Source: an uncultured Bacteroidales bacterium (lineage in GTDB: Bacteria; Bacteroidota; Bacteroidia; Bacteroidales; Paludibacteraceae). Taken from it: a stretch of DNA of 11,828 nucleotides. Of this stretch, positions 1 to 7,703 are shown piece by piece; the first letter of the stretch is position 1, and every line of letters begins with the position of its first letter. The notes under the pieces are model-generated. The model was not told the DNA's origin, made no database searches, and saw only the letters and a program-made list of their open reading frames with translations. Made by a program: the position numbers and the translations under genes. The stretch is from NCBI GenBank assembly GCA_902799875.1, contig CADCCH010000045.1, forward strand, positions 1-11,828, in the 5' to 3' direction.

Positions 1-536
1 GCCATATTCACGACGTTGACGAGGATATCGACCGCCATCGGACTTTTCGTATCCTGCATGCCGATGAACCAGCCCTTAAAAGTAAAGAGCATCAGGGTCG
101 CAGGCGCCGCCCATATGCGCACGAAAAAATAATCGCGGGCTACCGCCGCCACTTCTGCCGAACAGGGCACGACAGCCAGTACCGCTGTTACAAAGAGCCA
201 TTGGATTGCCCAGATAGCGAAAGCCGCCAGCAGCGCGATCGTGAGGCTCTGCGTGAGGATCTTCCGGCATTCCGGAGGAGTCTGACCACTGAATTCTGAC
301 GACTGACTGCTTCCGAACGCTTGCGCCGTAAGACCGGACGTACCGATGCGCAGGAAACCGAAGTTCCAATACAGCAAATCAAAGAGCATCGTACCGATGG
401 CGATACCGCCGATAGCAGTTGCATCACTGAGATGCCCAACTATCGCGGTATCGACTATGCCTACCAGCGGTATCGTTATATTCGCCAATATACTCGGTAT
501 CGCCAGGCGTAATATGTCTTTGTTTACAGGAAGCAC
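1..536 (-). CDS. MATE-family multidrug/solute efflux transporter, N-terminal part (runs off the left edge)
   Basis: Reading leftward from 536 gives 178 codons without a stop. The protein opens with hydrophobic helices carrying VDTAIVGHL near residues 28-36, LYWNFGFLR near 60 and TAQAFG near 75-80. These are hallmarks of the DinF-like branch of the MATE (multi antimicrobial extrusion) family, inner-membrane antiporters that export drugs or metabolites using a Na+ or H+ gradient. The substrate cannot be inferred. The family is usually about 440-460 aa, so roughly 60% lies outside the window. I chose a GTG start at 534-536 because it is the only start codon upstream of the first helix in this frame. 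It overlaps the end of the upstream transporter gene by 13 bases, implying coupled translation. The loop after helix 2 contains a Ser/Gln-rich stretch of about 12 residues encoded by a short CAGT/GTCAG repeat (plus-strand 281-310), which looks like an in-frame insertion. Confidence 0.88.
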   Translation of the reverse strand, partial: MLPVNKDILRLAIPSILANITIPLVGIVDTAIVGHLSDATAIGGIAIGTMLFDLLYWNFGFLRIGTSGLTAQAFGSSQSSEFSGQTPPECRKILTQSLTIALLAAFAIWAIQWLFVTAVLAVVPCSAEVAAVARDYFFVRIWAAPATLMLFTFKGWFIGMQDTKSPMAVDILVNVVNM

Positions 537-2188
537 AGAATCATCAGCTGTCCTGTGAGCACCCTCAGGAACATCGTTAAGGGATAAACGGTTGAGTACG
601 CTACCGCCGCACGGTCGTTAGCAGAGCTCTGAGAGGTCGCATAAGCGAGTGCCGGGGGATCGGTGGTCGAACCGGCGATCAGTCCCATGAGGGTAAAATA
701 ATCCAATTTCATTCCTTTGCGTCCGATGAATCCGATGATGAGCAACGGTAAGAGTGTGATGATCACGCCGTAACCAATCCACATATATCCGCCTCCTACG
801 AGCGTCGGGATAAACGTCTTACCGGCACCGAAACCGACGGCCGCCAGGAAGAGTGCAATACCTATCTCGCGGATCATCAGATTTGCTGAAGTGGTCGTAT
901 AGGTCACCAGATGCCAGCGGGCACCGAACGAACCCATCAAGATCGCTACGATGAGCGAACCACCGGCGATGCCGAGTTTGAAGGGTTGACTCAGACCCGG
1001 TAACATAATAGGCAGCGAACCGAGCGCTACACCGAGGATGATACCGAAGAAGAGCGATGCCAGATTCGGGGCGTCGAGTTTCTTGGTCGAGTTACCGAAT
1101 TTCTGGGCAATCCTATTGACCGCTTCTTCCTCACCCACTACCGTCAGACGGTCACCTAACTGCAGACGCAACTCCGGCGTTGCCAGCAGCTCGATTCCGG
1201 CACGGCGTACACGCGTGATCGTGATCTTAAACGCATCGCGGATCTTGAGATCCATGATACGGCGGCCGTTGTACTTGGGTTTGGTGACGATGATATGCCG
1301 GCTGACCAGATGGATATCTTTCTCTTTCTCCTCCCACGCAATCTCCTTGCTCGGTCCCAAGAGTAGCACCGTGCGTTCGTTAGCCTGGTCCGTCACAAAA
1401 CGTACCTGATCGCCTACGTGCAGCACCGTGTCTGCATCGGGCATGAACTCATTGCCGTCCTTGTCGATGATACGGCTGACCACAATCATGATATGCGTCA
1501 GTAGCTTCAGATCCCGCACCCGGATTCCGTCCACTTGCGGGTTCGTCAACTCGATATCATAGTGCGCGACCTTGCGTTCTTCGCCTTTCTCGGCCTTCAC
1601 CTGCTCTTCTTCCTTATCCAACTTGATACGGAAGATCCAGCGCAGCGCCAGGAGCGTAAAGATGATACCTACCACACCTAAGGGATAAGCCATCGCGTAG
1701 CCTGCCGCGATATCGGGATTCGCTACACCGGTCAGGTCCTGATAGGTCTGCTGGGCAGCACCGAGACCCGGCGTGTTGGTCACCGCACCGAAGAGTACAC
1801 CGGTCATTGTCGCGATATCTACACCGCTAACCAAGTGTATCACATACGCCGTGGCGCAACCTAAGAACACTACTCCTGCCGCCAGCAGGTTCAGACTCAA
1901 TCCGCCCTTACCGAAAGACGAGAAGAAACCCGGACCGACCTGCAGACCGATCGAATACACAAAAAGGATGAGGCCCAGGTCCTTGGCAAAAGACTCTACC
2001 AACGGATCGAGGGTCATCCCGAAATGACTGCACGCAATCGCGCAGAACAAGATCCACGTGATACCGAGGGTAATCCCCTTGAACTTCAGTTTAGCGCCCA
2101 AGAAGATACCCAAGGCAATCGCGAAGGCCAGCACAAAAATCGAATGCGCTATGCCTGTACCAAAAAACAGATTATTTAACCAATTCAT
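524..2188 (-). CDS. YidE/AspT-type putative transporter with two RCK_C (TrkA-C) domains
   Basis: This 554-aa inner-membrane protein has the layout of the aspartate:alanine exchanger (AAEX) family and nearly the same length as E. coli YidE. Residues about 1-185 form hydrophobic helices and include GAVTNTPGLGAAQQ at 134-147. Residues about 205-365 are soluble and hold two RCK_C (TrkA-C) ligand-binding domains, each ending in an LxxGDxxxxV strand (near 256-265 and 342-351). Residues about 375-554 return to helices and carry the matching half-motif GSTTDPPALAYA (506-517). The two TPGL/DPPAL half-motifs reflect the inverted-repeat fold of the family. AspT exchanges aspartate for alanine, but most YidE-like members have no known substrate, so none is assigned. 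The ATG lies inside the last codons of the pectinesterase gene (17-base overlap), and the 3' end overlaps the MATE start. It is probably expressed from the pectinesterase promoter. Confidence 0.93.
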   Translation of the reverse strand: MNWLNNLFFGTGIAHSIFVLAFAIALGIFLGAKLKFKGITLGITWILFCAIACSHFGMTLDPLVESFAKDLGLILFVYSIGLQVGPGFFSSFGKGGLSLNLLAAGVVFLGCATAYVIHLVSGVDIATMTGVLFGAVTNTPGLGAAQQTYQDLTGVANPDIAAGYAMAYPLGVVGIIFTLLALRWIFRIKLDKEEEQVKAEKGEERKVAHYDIELTNPQVDGIRVRDLKLLTHIMIVVSRIIDKDGNEFMPDADTVLHVGDQVRFVTDQANERTVLLLGPSKEIAWEEKEKDIHLVSRHIIVTKPKYNGRRIMDLKIRDAFKITITRVRRAGIELLATPELRLQLGDRLTVVGEEEAVNRIAQKFGNSTKKLDAPNLASLFFGIILGVALGSLPIMLPGLSQPFKLGIAGGSLIVAILMGSFGARWHLVTYTTTSANLMIREIGIALFLAAVGFGAGKTFIPTLVGGGYMWIGYGVIITLLPLLIIGFIGRKGMKLDYFTLMGLIAGSTTDPPALAYATSQSSANDRAAVAYSTVYPLTMFLRVLTGQLMILCFL

Positions 2189-5100
2189 TTCCTAATATAT
2201 CGTACATCCGTCCGTCGCGTACAATAAGCACACGACCGTCACGGAGTATCTTTCCACTCTTCACTCTTAACTCATCACTCTTCACCTGCTCGCATCCCTC
2301 CGTCGGATCTTCCTCCTCCTCAAGCGGCTGCCAGTTATCGGTACCCTTCGTAAAGTTAAAGAGCGTTATCTCTGTGTTATCCGGCAGTTGGCGTGTCTTC
2401 AGTACAGTAGCCCAACTTACACGTTTCGAAGAATTATCCACACCGGACTCTTCGATAGTGCGGTACTCGTACGAACGGTCAGAACCGGAAGACTGCAGAC
2501 CGTTGTTCCAACCAAGCGGAGCAATCAGGGATGCGTTTCCGTTCTTACCTACGTTGGTCAGGCAGAAGACCGTCTCTGCCGTTGTGCTCCACGGACGGCC
2601 GAAGTAACCCGGCTTGGCACTCTCGGTCTCCACCATATCGATACCCGGCAGGGCCGATGTCACAGTACAACCCCAGAACAGGAAACCGCGTTTGCCGCCA
2701 TTGGTCTTGGAAGCCGTGATGTATGCTACATCATCACCATCTGAGGTAACCAACATCGCCAGTTCGGCATGCTTCACGGCCAGCGTCATACCACCGTAGA
2801 TATAGTCACATGCACCGTTAAGGATACCGCCTTCGATAGCTACGCGTACGCCGTTATCACCATAGAGGGCATCCTGACGGCTTATTACGCGGCAGTCTTT
2901 GAGGAATCCGCGGTCACTACCACTGGCAAATGCCAAAGCACATGCACGCTCACGATAATTACGCGCTTGTACGTCGGTATTGAGCGCATCCGTCGGACGA
3001 ACCGGCATTGTTTTCTCGTCCGGAACGATACGTACTTCGAGGATATCCTGACTCTCTTTCTGCGATACATATTGGTTGTAAGAGTTCTCGAAAATGATAC
3101 CCTCTGCGCTGAAGTTCTTTCCGTAAACGACTACGGTTGCATTCCAATGCGTAGTACTCGAGCCACCCTTGTTATCAGTTGAGGGGTAACCGTTCTCCTT
3201 ATTCACCGCCAGCGTACGTGCGTCCCATAAGTAGTCCGAGTTCATCGAGTAATAGTTATACCCGTGACCGTAGTACGAGGTGATACGTACGGCATTTTCG
3301 TCGATGTTGAGACCACCGTCCTTAAGCGCAATCGAAGGCGTCTCGGAAGCGTTCTTAAACGTGATATTATCCAAGCGGATACGAAGCATCTCTTCGTAGT
3401 TACCCGGCTCAATAAGTACCGTTACGTTTTGATCGGCAGTACGAGTCATACGACCAATAGCCGCCAGTGCCTCGTTGATAGTCGCATAGTCTTTACCTGC
3501 ACCTACAGTTACTACCGGTTGGTAGTCCGCTATTGCCTCTACGCTGATGCTGTTGATATAACTCGTACCGAACGCATCTATCGTCACAGAGCCTGCGGCT
3601 CCTTGATAGGTATAAGTCAGCGCATCTATCTGCGAGGTAAAACCGGACGTAGAATCTCCTATAATGGTCTCACCCACCTTTAGGTGATACTCATAGCAAG
3701 CATTGACTGTGATGATGCAGTTACCCTTCACCGGTACTGTAATATGACCACCATTGCCGGCATATAGATAAACGTTGTTATGACTCTTGCAACCACTAAA
3801 CTCCAGTGTCTTGTAGGTATAAGTAGCCGAAGTACTAGTATAACCACCGGCGATAAAATCGGCATCATTGAAGTTCCATTCGTGGATATCGGCAGTGAAG
3901 TCGATTTGCTTGGTGACAGCCTGGCCCTCAACGCGCAGGTTAGAGGTCTGCAACTGCACAAATGCACCGGTGTTCTCCACCTTCACGGTATAGACACCGT
4001 CGCGCAACGTGATGCCCTCTGTACCGGTGAACTCATATACATAGCCGTCATCCAGACGAGTGAAGATAAATTTCGCTTCACTCAGATCCGCCAACGAAGC
4101 ACCGGTCGGCACGATTGTAATAGCATAACGAGGTTTAGCGGTGAACGGGATATTTTGATTCGCCAAATTAAACGGAGCATAAACAGAATCCCAACCCATC
4201 ACGTAATCATTCACATTGAGTGCTGTGATACCGTACTTCACATTCTTCTCCAGTACTGCCTCATATGTAGCGTTCTCTCTATCAATCGACAGCTCAGGCA
4301 CATATACCTTACCTTCCGGGATCGTGAACTTCACATCCACTTTCTGCATTTGCTCTGCCGGAAGACCCACAACAGCACCGCTGACAGTTACAAGATCCAC
4401 CGCCTCAATAACTACATTATAATTCATATCTGCGGCTACATGGATAGGGCTCTCGGAAGTAACGACAAATCCGTTGGCATTCTTCAGGCTAACGGCATAA
4501 TCAAATCCTGCTGCCAGTTGAGCTGAATAAGCACCTTCTGCCGGAACGGTCTCAACCACACCACCGGCCTGCACGTTGGTAAACACAATCGCATAATCAG
4601 ACGGAATATTTGCCGGAGCGGTAATCGAACCGCTGACGGTAGCGTACGTAGCCGGCGTACGAACGATACGGGCAACCACCAGTTTCTCGTTCGTGCAGTA
4701 GATACGGTGATTACCGGTAATACCTACATAATACGTAATCTTCTCTGCCTTGGCTGCTGCTGTATATGCAAATTGTTGCGTGCTGCCGTCCGGAGCTAAA
4801 ATCTCATACGTAGCGGCACCGCCGTTAGAACCCACAATGAACTCCACCTTATCACCTGCCTCATATGCCTGCTCTATATACACCTGATTGGTCGAAGTGA
4901 AGTTCGAGTAGATATATCCGGAATAAACTACACCCGCAGCATCCTTGAGAGACTTCTCATCTTTACGTGTAATAGCCGTATTGATCGTACGAATACGGTG
5001 GTTCGTCTTACCGCCGGCAACGAACTTAAAGTTCACACCCTCGGAAGCATTAATATCTCCAATCTCGTTTCCACTTGACCCCGGAGTGACCGAACTCGGA

Positions 5101-5249
5101 TACCAGGAGTTGATTTCTGCGACAGAAAGCATATTGTCATAGCTCGTCGCGTCTAATTGCTCTGCGCCGAGATCCCATACTTGCGCTTTCTGCGCCATCA
5201 TAGCAACGCTCATCAGAGCCGCTGCCATCAAAGAAAAGATCTTTTTCAT
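2172..5249 (-). CDS. Secreted multidomain pectin methylesterase (CE8) with shared C-terminal tail
   Basis: This 1025-aa exported enzyme is predicted to remove methyl esters from pectin. A signal peptide covers residues 1-20 (MKKIFSLMAAALMSVAMMAQ). Residues about 21-200 form a beta-rich domain beginning VWDLGAEQLDA, a pattern I associate with Bacteroidota pectinolytic proteins. Residues about 205-460 hold three Ig-like or carboxypeptidase-regulatory-like sandwiches, and about 460-575 another beta domain. The CE8 right-handed beta-helix runs from about 576 to 965. All expected active-site residues are visible: Gln792-Asp793 in RQDALYG, Asp815 in CDYIYGG and Arg885/Trp887 in FGRPWS, matching the QDTL, DFIFG and GRPW motifs. 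An acidic linker and a VKSDELRVKS low-complexity stretch precede a 26-residue tail shared with the two proteins across the divergent promoter. I preferred the start at 5249 over an in-frame ATG 11 codons upstream (5282) because it places the signal peptide at the N-terminus. No SusC/SusD genes are in view. Confidence 0.93.
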   Translation of the reverse strand: MKKIFSLMAAALMSVAMMAQKAQVWDLGAEQLDATSYDNMLSVAEINSWYPSSVTPGSSGNEIGDINASEGVNFKFVAGGKTNHRIRTINTAITRKDEKSLKDAAGVVYSGYIYSNFTSTNQVYIEQAYEAGDKVEFIVGSNGGAATYEILAPDGSTQQFAYTAAAKAEKITYYVGITGNHRIYCTNEKLVVARIVRTPATYATVSGSITAPANIPSDYAIVFTNVQAGGVVETVPAEGAYSAQLAAGFDYAVSLKNANGFVVTSESPIHVAADMNYNVVIEAVDLVTVSGAVVGLPAEQMQKVDVKFTIPEGKVYVPELSIDRENATYEAVLEKNVKYGITALNVNDYVMGWDSVYAPFNLANQNIPFTAKPRYAITIVPTGASLADLSEAKFIFTRLDDGYVYEFTGTEGITLRDGVYTVKVENTGAFVQLQTSNLRVEGQAVTKQIDFTADIHEWNFNDADFIAGGYTSTSATYTYKTLEFSGCKSHNNVYLYAGNGGHITVPVKGNCIITVNACYEYHLKVGETIIGDSTSGFTSQIDALTYTYQGAAGSVTIDAFGTSYINSISVEAIADYQPVVTVGAGKDYATINEALAAIGRMTRTADQNVTVLIEPGNYEEMLRIRLDNITFKNASETPSIALKDGGLNIDENAVRITSYYGHGYNYYSMNSDYLWDARTLAVNKENGYPSTDNKGGSSTTHWNATVVVYGKNFSAEGIIFENSYNQYVSQKESQDILEVRIVPDEKTMPVRPTDALNTDVQARNYRERACALAFASGSDRGFLKDCRVISRQDALYGDNGVRVAIEGGILNGACDYIYGGMTLAVKHAELAMLVTSDGDDVAYITASKTNGGKRGFLFWGCTVTSALPGIDMVETESAKPGYFGRPWSTTAETVFCLTNVGKNGNASLIAPLGWNNGLQSSGSDRSYEYRTIEESGVDNSSKRVSWATVLKTRQLPDNTEITLFNFTKGTDNWQPLEEEEDPTEGCEQVKSDELRVKSGKILRDGRVLIVRDGRMYDILGNELVK

Positions 5250-5308
5250 TTTGTTAGTATTTTGAGTTAAATGATTGTTCATACCTTCACGCTATACCAA
5301 TTCGCGTG

Positions 5309-5339
5309 CAAAATTACTGCTTTTTTTTGACATACGCAA
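5309..5339 (-). promoter_or_regulatory. Bacteroidota-type promoter for the pectinesterase-transporter operon
   Basis: On the minus strand a -33 TTG (5337-5339) is followed after exactly 20 bases by the -7 box TAATTTTG (5309-5316), matching the Bacteroidota housekeeping consensus TTTG-N19/20-TAnnTTTG. Transcription should start near 5302, giving a leader of about 50 nt before the start codon at 5249. The spacer is CGTATGT, one base, then A8, and is nearly the same as in the divergent promoter. Confidence 0.75.
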
Positions 5340-5386
5340 GCCCGCGCGCGATTTTCCATTATTTTTATGAAAAAATCACGCTTTTA

Positions 5387-5418
5387 TTTGCGTATGTGAA
5401 AAAAAATGTGTAATTTTG
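5387..5418 (+). promoter_or_regulatory. Bacteroidota-type promoter reading toward the structured leader and repeat-protein genes
   Basis: TTTG (5387-5390), a 20-base spacer, and TAATTTTG (5411-5418) match the Bacteroidota promoter consensus exactly. The predicted start is near 5425. The spacer shares CGTATGT-N-A8 with the divergent promoter at 5309-5339. The start codon of the first large gene lies about 340 nt downstream, leaving room for a non-coding RNA or a regulatory leader. Confidence 0.78.
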
Positions 5419-5424
5419 CAGCGG

Positions 5425-5568
5425 AATAGGAAGATTGTAGCTGAATGACAAATAATCAGATGTTTAATTTTACCCCCCCCATGTTGCGAATGGCAGCATA
5501 AAGGGTGTAAAAGATATAGTAGCAACGCTAAAGGCGGTGCGTGATTTCGTGTCACGTGCCGTCTTTTT
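5425..5568 (+). ncRNA. Putative small RNA or attenuated leader RNA (about 145 nt), family not recognised
   Basis: The stretch between the promoter at 5387-5418 and the intrinsic terminator at 5530-5568 has no convincing gene but folds well by eye. ATGTTGC (5481-5487) pairs with GCAGCAT (5493-5499) around a 5-nt GAATG loop. Outside it TTTTAC (5468-5473) pairs with GTAAAA (5507-5512), with part of a C8 tract (5473-5480) able to pair with GGG (5503-5505). A 6-codon ORF (5481-5501) sits inside the hairpin and is probably fortuitous. I do not recognise a known riboswitch class. It could be a free-standing sRNA, a 6S-like RNA, or an attenuator for the gene at 5767. Confidence 0.42.
5530..5568 (+). 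terminator. Intrinsic terminator inside the long leader
   Basis: AAAGGCGGTGCGTGA (5530-5544) pairs with TCACGTGCCGTCTTT (5552-5566) over 15 positions, three of them G-U wobbles, with a 7-nt loop and a T5 run at 5564-5568. It lies about 200 bases before the next gene, so it either ends a small RNA or acts as an attenuator with partial read-through. Confidence 0.72.
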
Positions 5569-5589
5569 GTATATGTTCGAGAGTGGCTG

Positions 5590-5622
5590 CAAGGGTATAG
5601 CAAGGGTATAGTAACCCTATAG
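5590..5622 (+). repeat. Three 11-bp tandem units, the third with GGG changed to CCC
   Basis: CAAGGGTATAG occurs twice in perfect tandem (5590-5600 and 5601-5611), followed by TAACCCTATAG (5612-5622), which keeps the length and the TATAG end. The 11-bp period is about one helical turn, and the GGG/CCC pair allows a small hairpin. It lies in the leader upstream of the first repeat-protein gene and might be an operator, but its role is unknown. Confidence 0.6.
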
Positions 5623-5679
5623 GATTAAAAGGAAAAAAACAAACAACAACTAACCAACCATATTAACAAACAATCTTTA

Positions 5680-5701
5680 AAACCGATGGGGCGATGGGAT
5701 A
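5680..5701 (+). repeat. Copy 1 of a 22-bp leader element (core ACCGATGGGGCGATGGGA)
   Basis: An exact 22-bp match to 7704-7725. It contains two tandem CGATGGG units. An ATG follows 18 bases after it (the 16-codon upstream ORF at 5720), closely matching the 20 bases between copy 2 and the start codon of the second repeat protein. It looks like a conserved 5' leader or short interspersed element placed just before translation starts. Confidence 0.7.
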
Positions 5702-5719
5702 AAACCGCCAACAGAGCTT

Positions 5720-5770
5720 ATGAGAAAAAAATTATTTATTCGTTTAACCTCTAAATTAATCAAACAATGA
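5720..5770 (+). CDS. Short upstream ORF (16 aa) overlapping the next start codon as ATGA
   Basis: ATG at 5720 opens the peptide MRKKLFIRLTSKLIKQ, whose stop TGA (5768-5770) overlaps the ATG (5767-5769) of the 640-aa secreted protein. Its start is in the same position relative to the 22-bp leader element as the real start of the gene at 7746, and its first codons resemble the opening of a signal peptide. It may be a leader peptide coupling translation to the downstream gene, or the stub of an earlier gene start. There is no direct evidence that it is translated. Confidence 0.35.
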   Translation: MRKKLFIRLTSKLIKQ

Positions 5771-7689
5771 AAAAAATATTTACATTACTCATTGCGGCAG
5801 TATTATGCTGCATCTTTCAGGTCTCTTATGCCTCAGAAGAATTCATGATGTGCGGATTAACGATTAGTGATGCCATCGCGACTTCTCCTACCGGAATTGT
5901 AGAAGCGCTGAACGAAATCTCCGGCGTTACGGCATCCGGTACCATTACTTACGATGTTTCCACCCGGACATTAACCCTTAACAATGCCCAGGTATCATTT
6001 ACCGGAAGCGCAAGTGTATTGGAATCCAAAAGCACCTATAGCACTCCGGCAGTAACTGTTCAACTTATAGGTGAAAACTCTTTGCACTATAACGGAACAG
6101 GTTATTATTGCGCTATTCAACTTAGCAACTATAGTGATCTGACCATAACCGGAAGTGGCTCGTTGAATGCAAAGTCCGATACCTATTTTGCTATTCGTAC
6201 AGCTTATGGTACGCTGCGTATTAATAATACAACTATTGTAGCGGAAAGTGATTATGGTATAGGGAACAATAGTGTAGGTGGAAAAACATATATCAATAAC
6301 TCCAATGTAACGGTATCTCAGTTGCTACGCCAAGATTATGTTGAAGTAACCAACTGCTATATCATTTCTCCGTCCGGAGCAGTAGTGCGCTCGGGTATGT
6401 CTTCCGGTGGATATGGCATTGACAAGAAAGGTGCCAGTGGTAATATCGTCATTTCTACGGAAGAGCCGGTAAATACCTATACCGTTACGTTGGTGCAGCC
6501 GGAGCATGGTTCTATTAATGTTACCGAATCCGTTAATTTAAGCGAAGTACCGGAAGGTACATTATTGCATTTCACGGCGACTCCCGATGCCAATTATGAA
6601 TTAGATACATGGAGCGGATGTGCTCAAGATGGCACCATTACTGTCAATGGGGATGTGACCGTGAGTTGCACTTTCAAACTAAAAGAAATGAATGTAACCT
6701 TAGCCACTCCGACAAATGGTTCTGTAACTGTTACTTCCGGCGGAAATACCGTTGATCTCAGCCAACCTGTATTATATGGCACCAACTTGGTGTTTACTGC
6801 TACACCAAATAATCACTACAAGTTCGTCCAATATCTGGTAACACGTGAAGGGGAAAGTGCTGTCAATGAGTACACTAATCCCATGACCCTACAAGTAACC
6901 AAGAATACGAATGTACAAGTTGTTTTTGTACAAAAGCCCAGTTACACTATTACGGTTGACCAACCGGCAAACGGTACTATCGCTTTGCAAGAGACCGGTA
7001 TAGACCTCACATCAGTGGAAGAAGGAACTATCCTGCACTTCATTGCTACCCCGAATGAGGGCTACGAGTTCGGCGCATGGAGCGGTTGCGAAGCGAATGG
7101 CTCACTCACCGTTACCGCTAATGCTACCATTTCTGCTTCTTTCAATAAAAAAGCTTATCACGTAACCTTCGTAGATTTTGATGACCGTGTTCTCAAGGAG
7201 GAAGATGTCCTCTTTGAAGAGGCTGCTACTGCTCCCGCTGACCCGACACGAGAGGGATATACCTTTGCCGGTTGGGACAAGGATTTCAGCAGCATCACCG
7301 CAGCAATTACCGTTAAGGCTACTTATACCATTAATACCTATATGGTGACAGTAGTGGCCGAAAACGGCTCCGTAACGGCTAAAGATGCGGACAATAATCC
7401 TGTGGATTTGAGTCAGGAAATAGAGTATGGCAAAGTAATCTTCCTGACAGCCACTGCAGATGAGGGTTATGTATTCGAAAGTTGGGAAAACTACGATGAA
7501 ACAACCGGTTTGACCGTAACGGAGAATGTAACTATTACTGCAAACTTTGTTCCTAAACCAACAGGCATAGATAACATCTTCTCCAATGAAAAGGTAAACA
7601 AAGTTCTTATTGACGGACAAGTCTACATTATCCGAGGTGATGGCTCTGTATTCAATGCACAAGGTGCACACGTAAAAATCGCTTATTGA
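5767..7689 (+). CDS. Secreted repeat protein with InlB-B-like and Listeria-Bacteroides (Flg_new) repeats and shared C-terminal tail
   Basis: This 640-aa protein has a signal peptide (residues 1-22, ending SYA). Residues about 30-230 are rich in Ser, Thr, Asn and Gly with regular short strands, suggesting a beta-solenoid or sandwich. Four InlB-B-like beta repeats follow, each with a 'P/E-x-G-S/T-I/V' strand and an 'F/L-TATP-x-x-x-Y-x-F' strand, at about 237-304, 308-388, 392-460 and 525-596. A canonical Listeria-Bacteroides (Flg_new) repeat lies at about 463-521, with PTREGYTFAGWDKDF. These repeats are known from bacterial surface proteins, but no ligand can be assigned. The last ~30 residues (from Lys612) match the tail of the pectinesterase and of the next gene, with four extra residues (KIAY). 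Export to the cell surface is inferred. The ATG overlaps the stop of a short upstream ORF, and the next gene starts 56 bases after this one ends, so the two are likely co-transcribed. Confidence 0.88.
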   Translation: MKKIFTLLIAAVLCCIFQVSYASEEFMMCGLTISDAIATSPTGIVEALNEISGVTASGTITYDVSTRTLTLNNAQVSFTGSASVLESKSTYSTPAVTVQLIGENSLHYNGTGYYCAIQLSNYSDLTITGSGSLNAKSDTYFAIRTAYGTLRINNTTIVAESDYGIGNNSVGGKTYINNSNVTVSQLLRQDYVEVTNCYIISPSGAVVRSGMSSGGYGIDKKGASGNIVISTEEPVNTYTVTLVQPEHGSINVTESVNLSEVPEGTLLHFTATPDANYELDTWSGCAQDGTITVNGDVTVSCTFKLKEMNVTLATPTNGSVTVTSGGNTVDLSQPVLYGTNLVFTATPNNHYKFVQYLVTREGESAVNEYTNPMTLQVTKNTNVQVVFVQKPSYTITVDQPANGTIALQETGIDLTSVEEGTILHFIATPNEGYEFGAWSGCEANGSLTVTANATISASFNKKAYHVTFVDFDDRVLKEEDVLFEEAATAPADPTREGYTFAGWDKDFSSITAAITVKATYTINTYMVTVVAENGSVTAKDADNNPVDLSQEIEYGKVIFLTATADEGYVFESWENYDETTGLTVTENVTITANFVPKPTGIDNIFSNEKVNKVLIDGQVYIIRGDGSVFNAQGAHVKIAY

Positions 7690-7703
7690 CTAAATAATCA
7701 TTG

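Noticed and set aside
3780..4526. 248-codon plus-strand ORF opposite the pectinesterase
   Set aside because: It is antisense to a well-supported gene, with no recognisable domain. Codon structure of the sense gene explains it.
5250..5282. Eleven-codon N-terminal extension of the pectinesterase from an upstream ATG
   Set aside because: It would place a polar stretch before a clean signal peptide that starts at 5249, and it covers leader DNA of the usual A-rich type.
5425..5568. Known riboswitch (cobalamin, SAM, c-di-GMP) in the leader
   Set aside because: No conserved core motif of these classes could be found by eye; only generic hairpins and a terminator are visible.
5376..5603. 75-codon minus-strand ORF across the divergent promoter region
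   Set aside because: It covers a promoter, a hairpin and a terminator on the plus strand, and its protein is low-complexity and unrecognisable.
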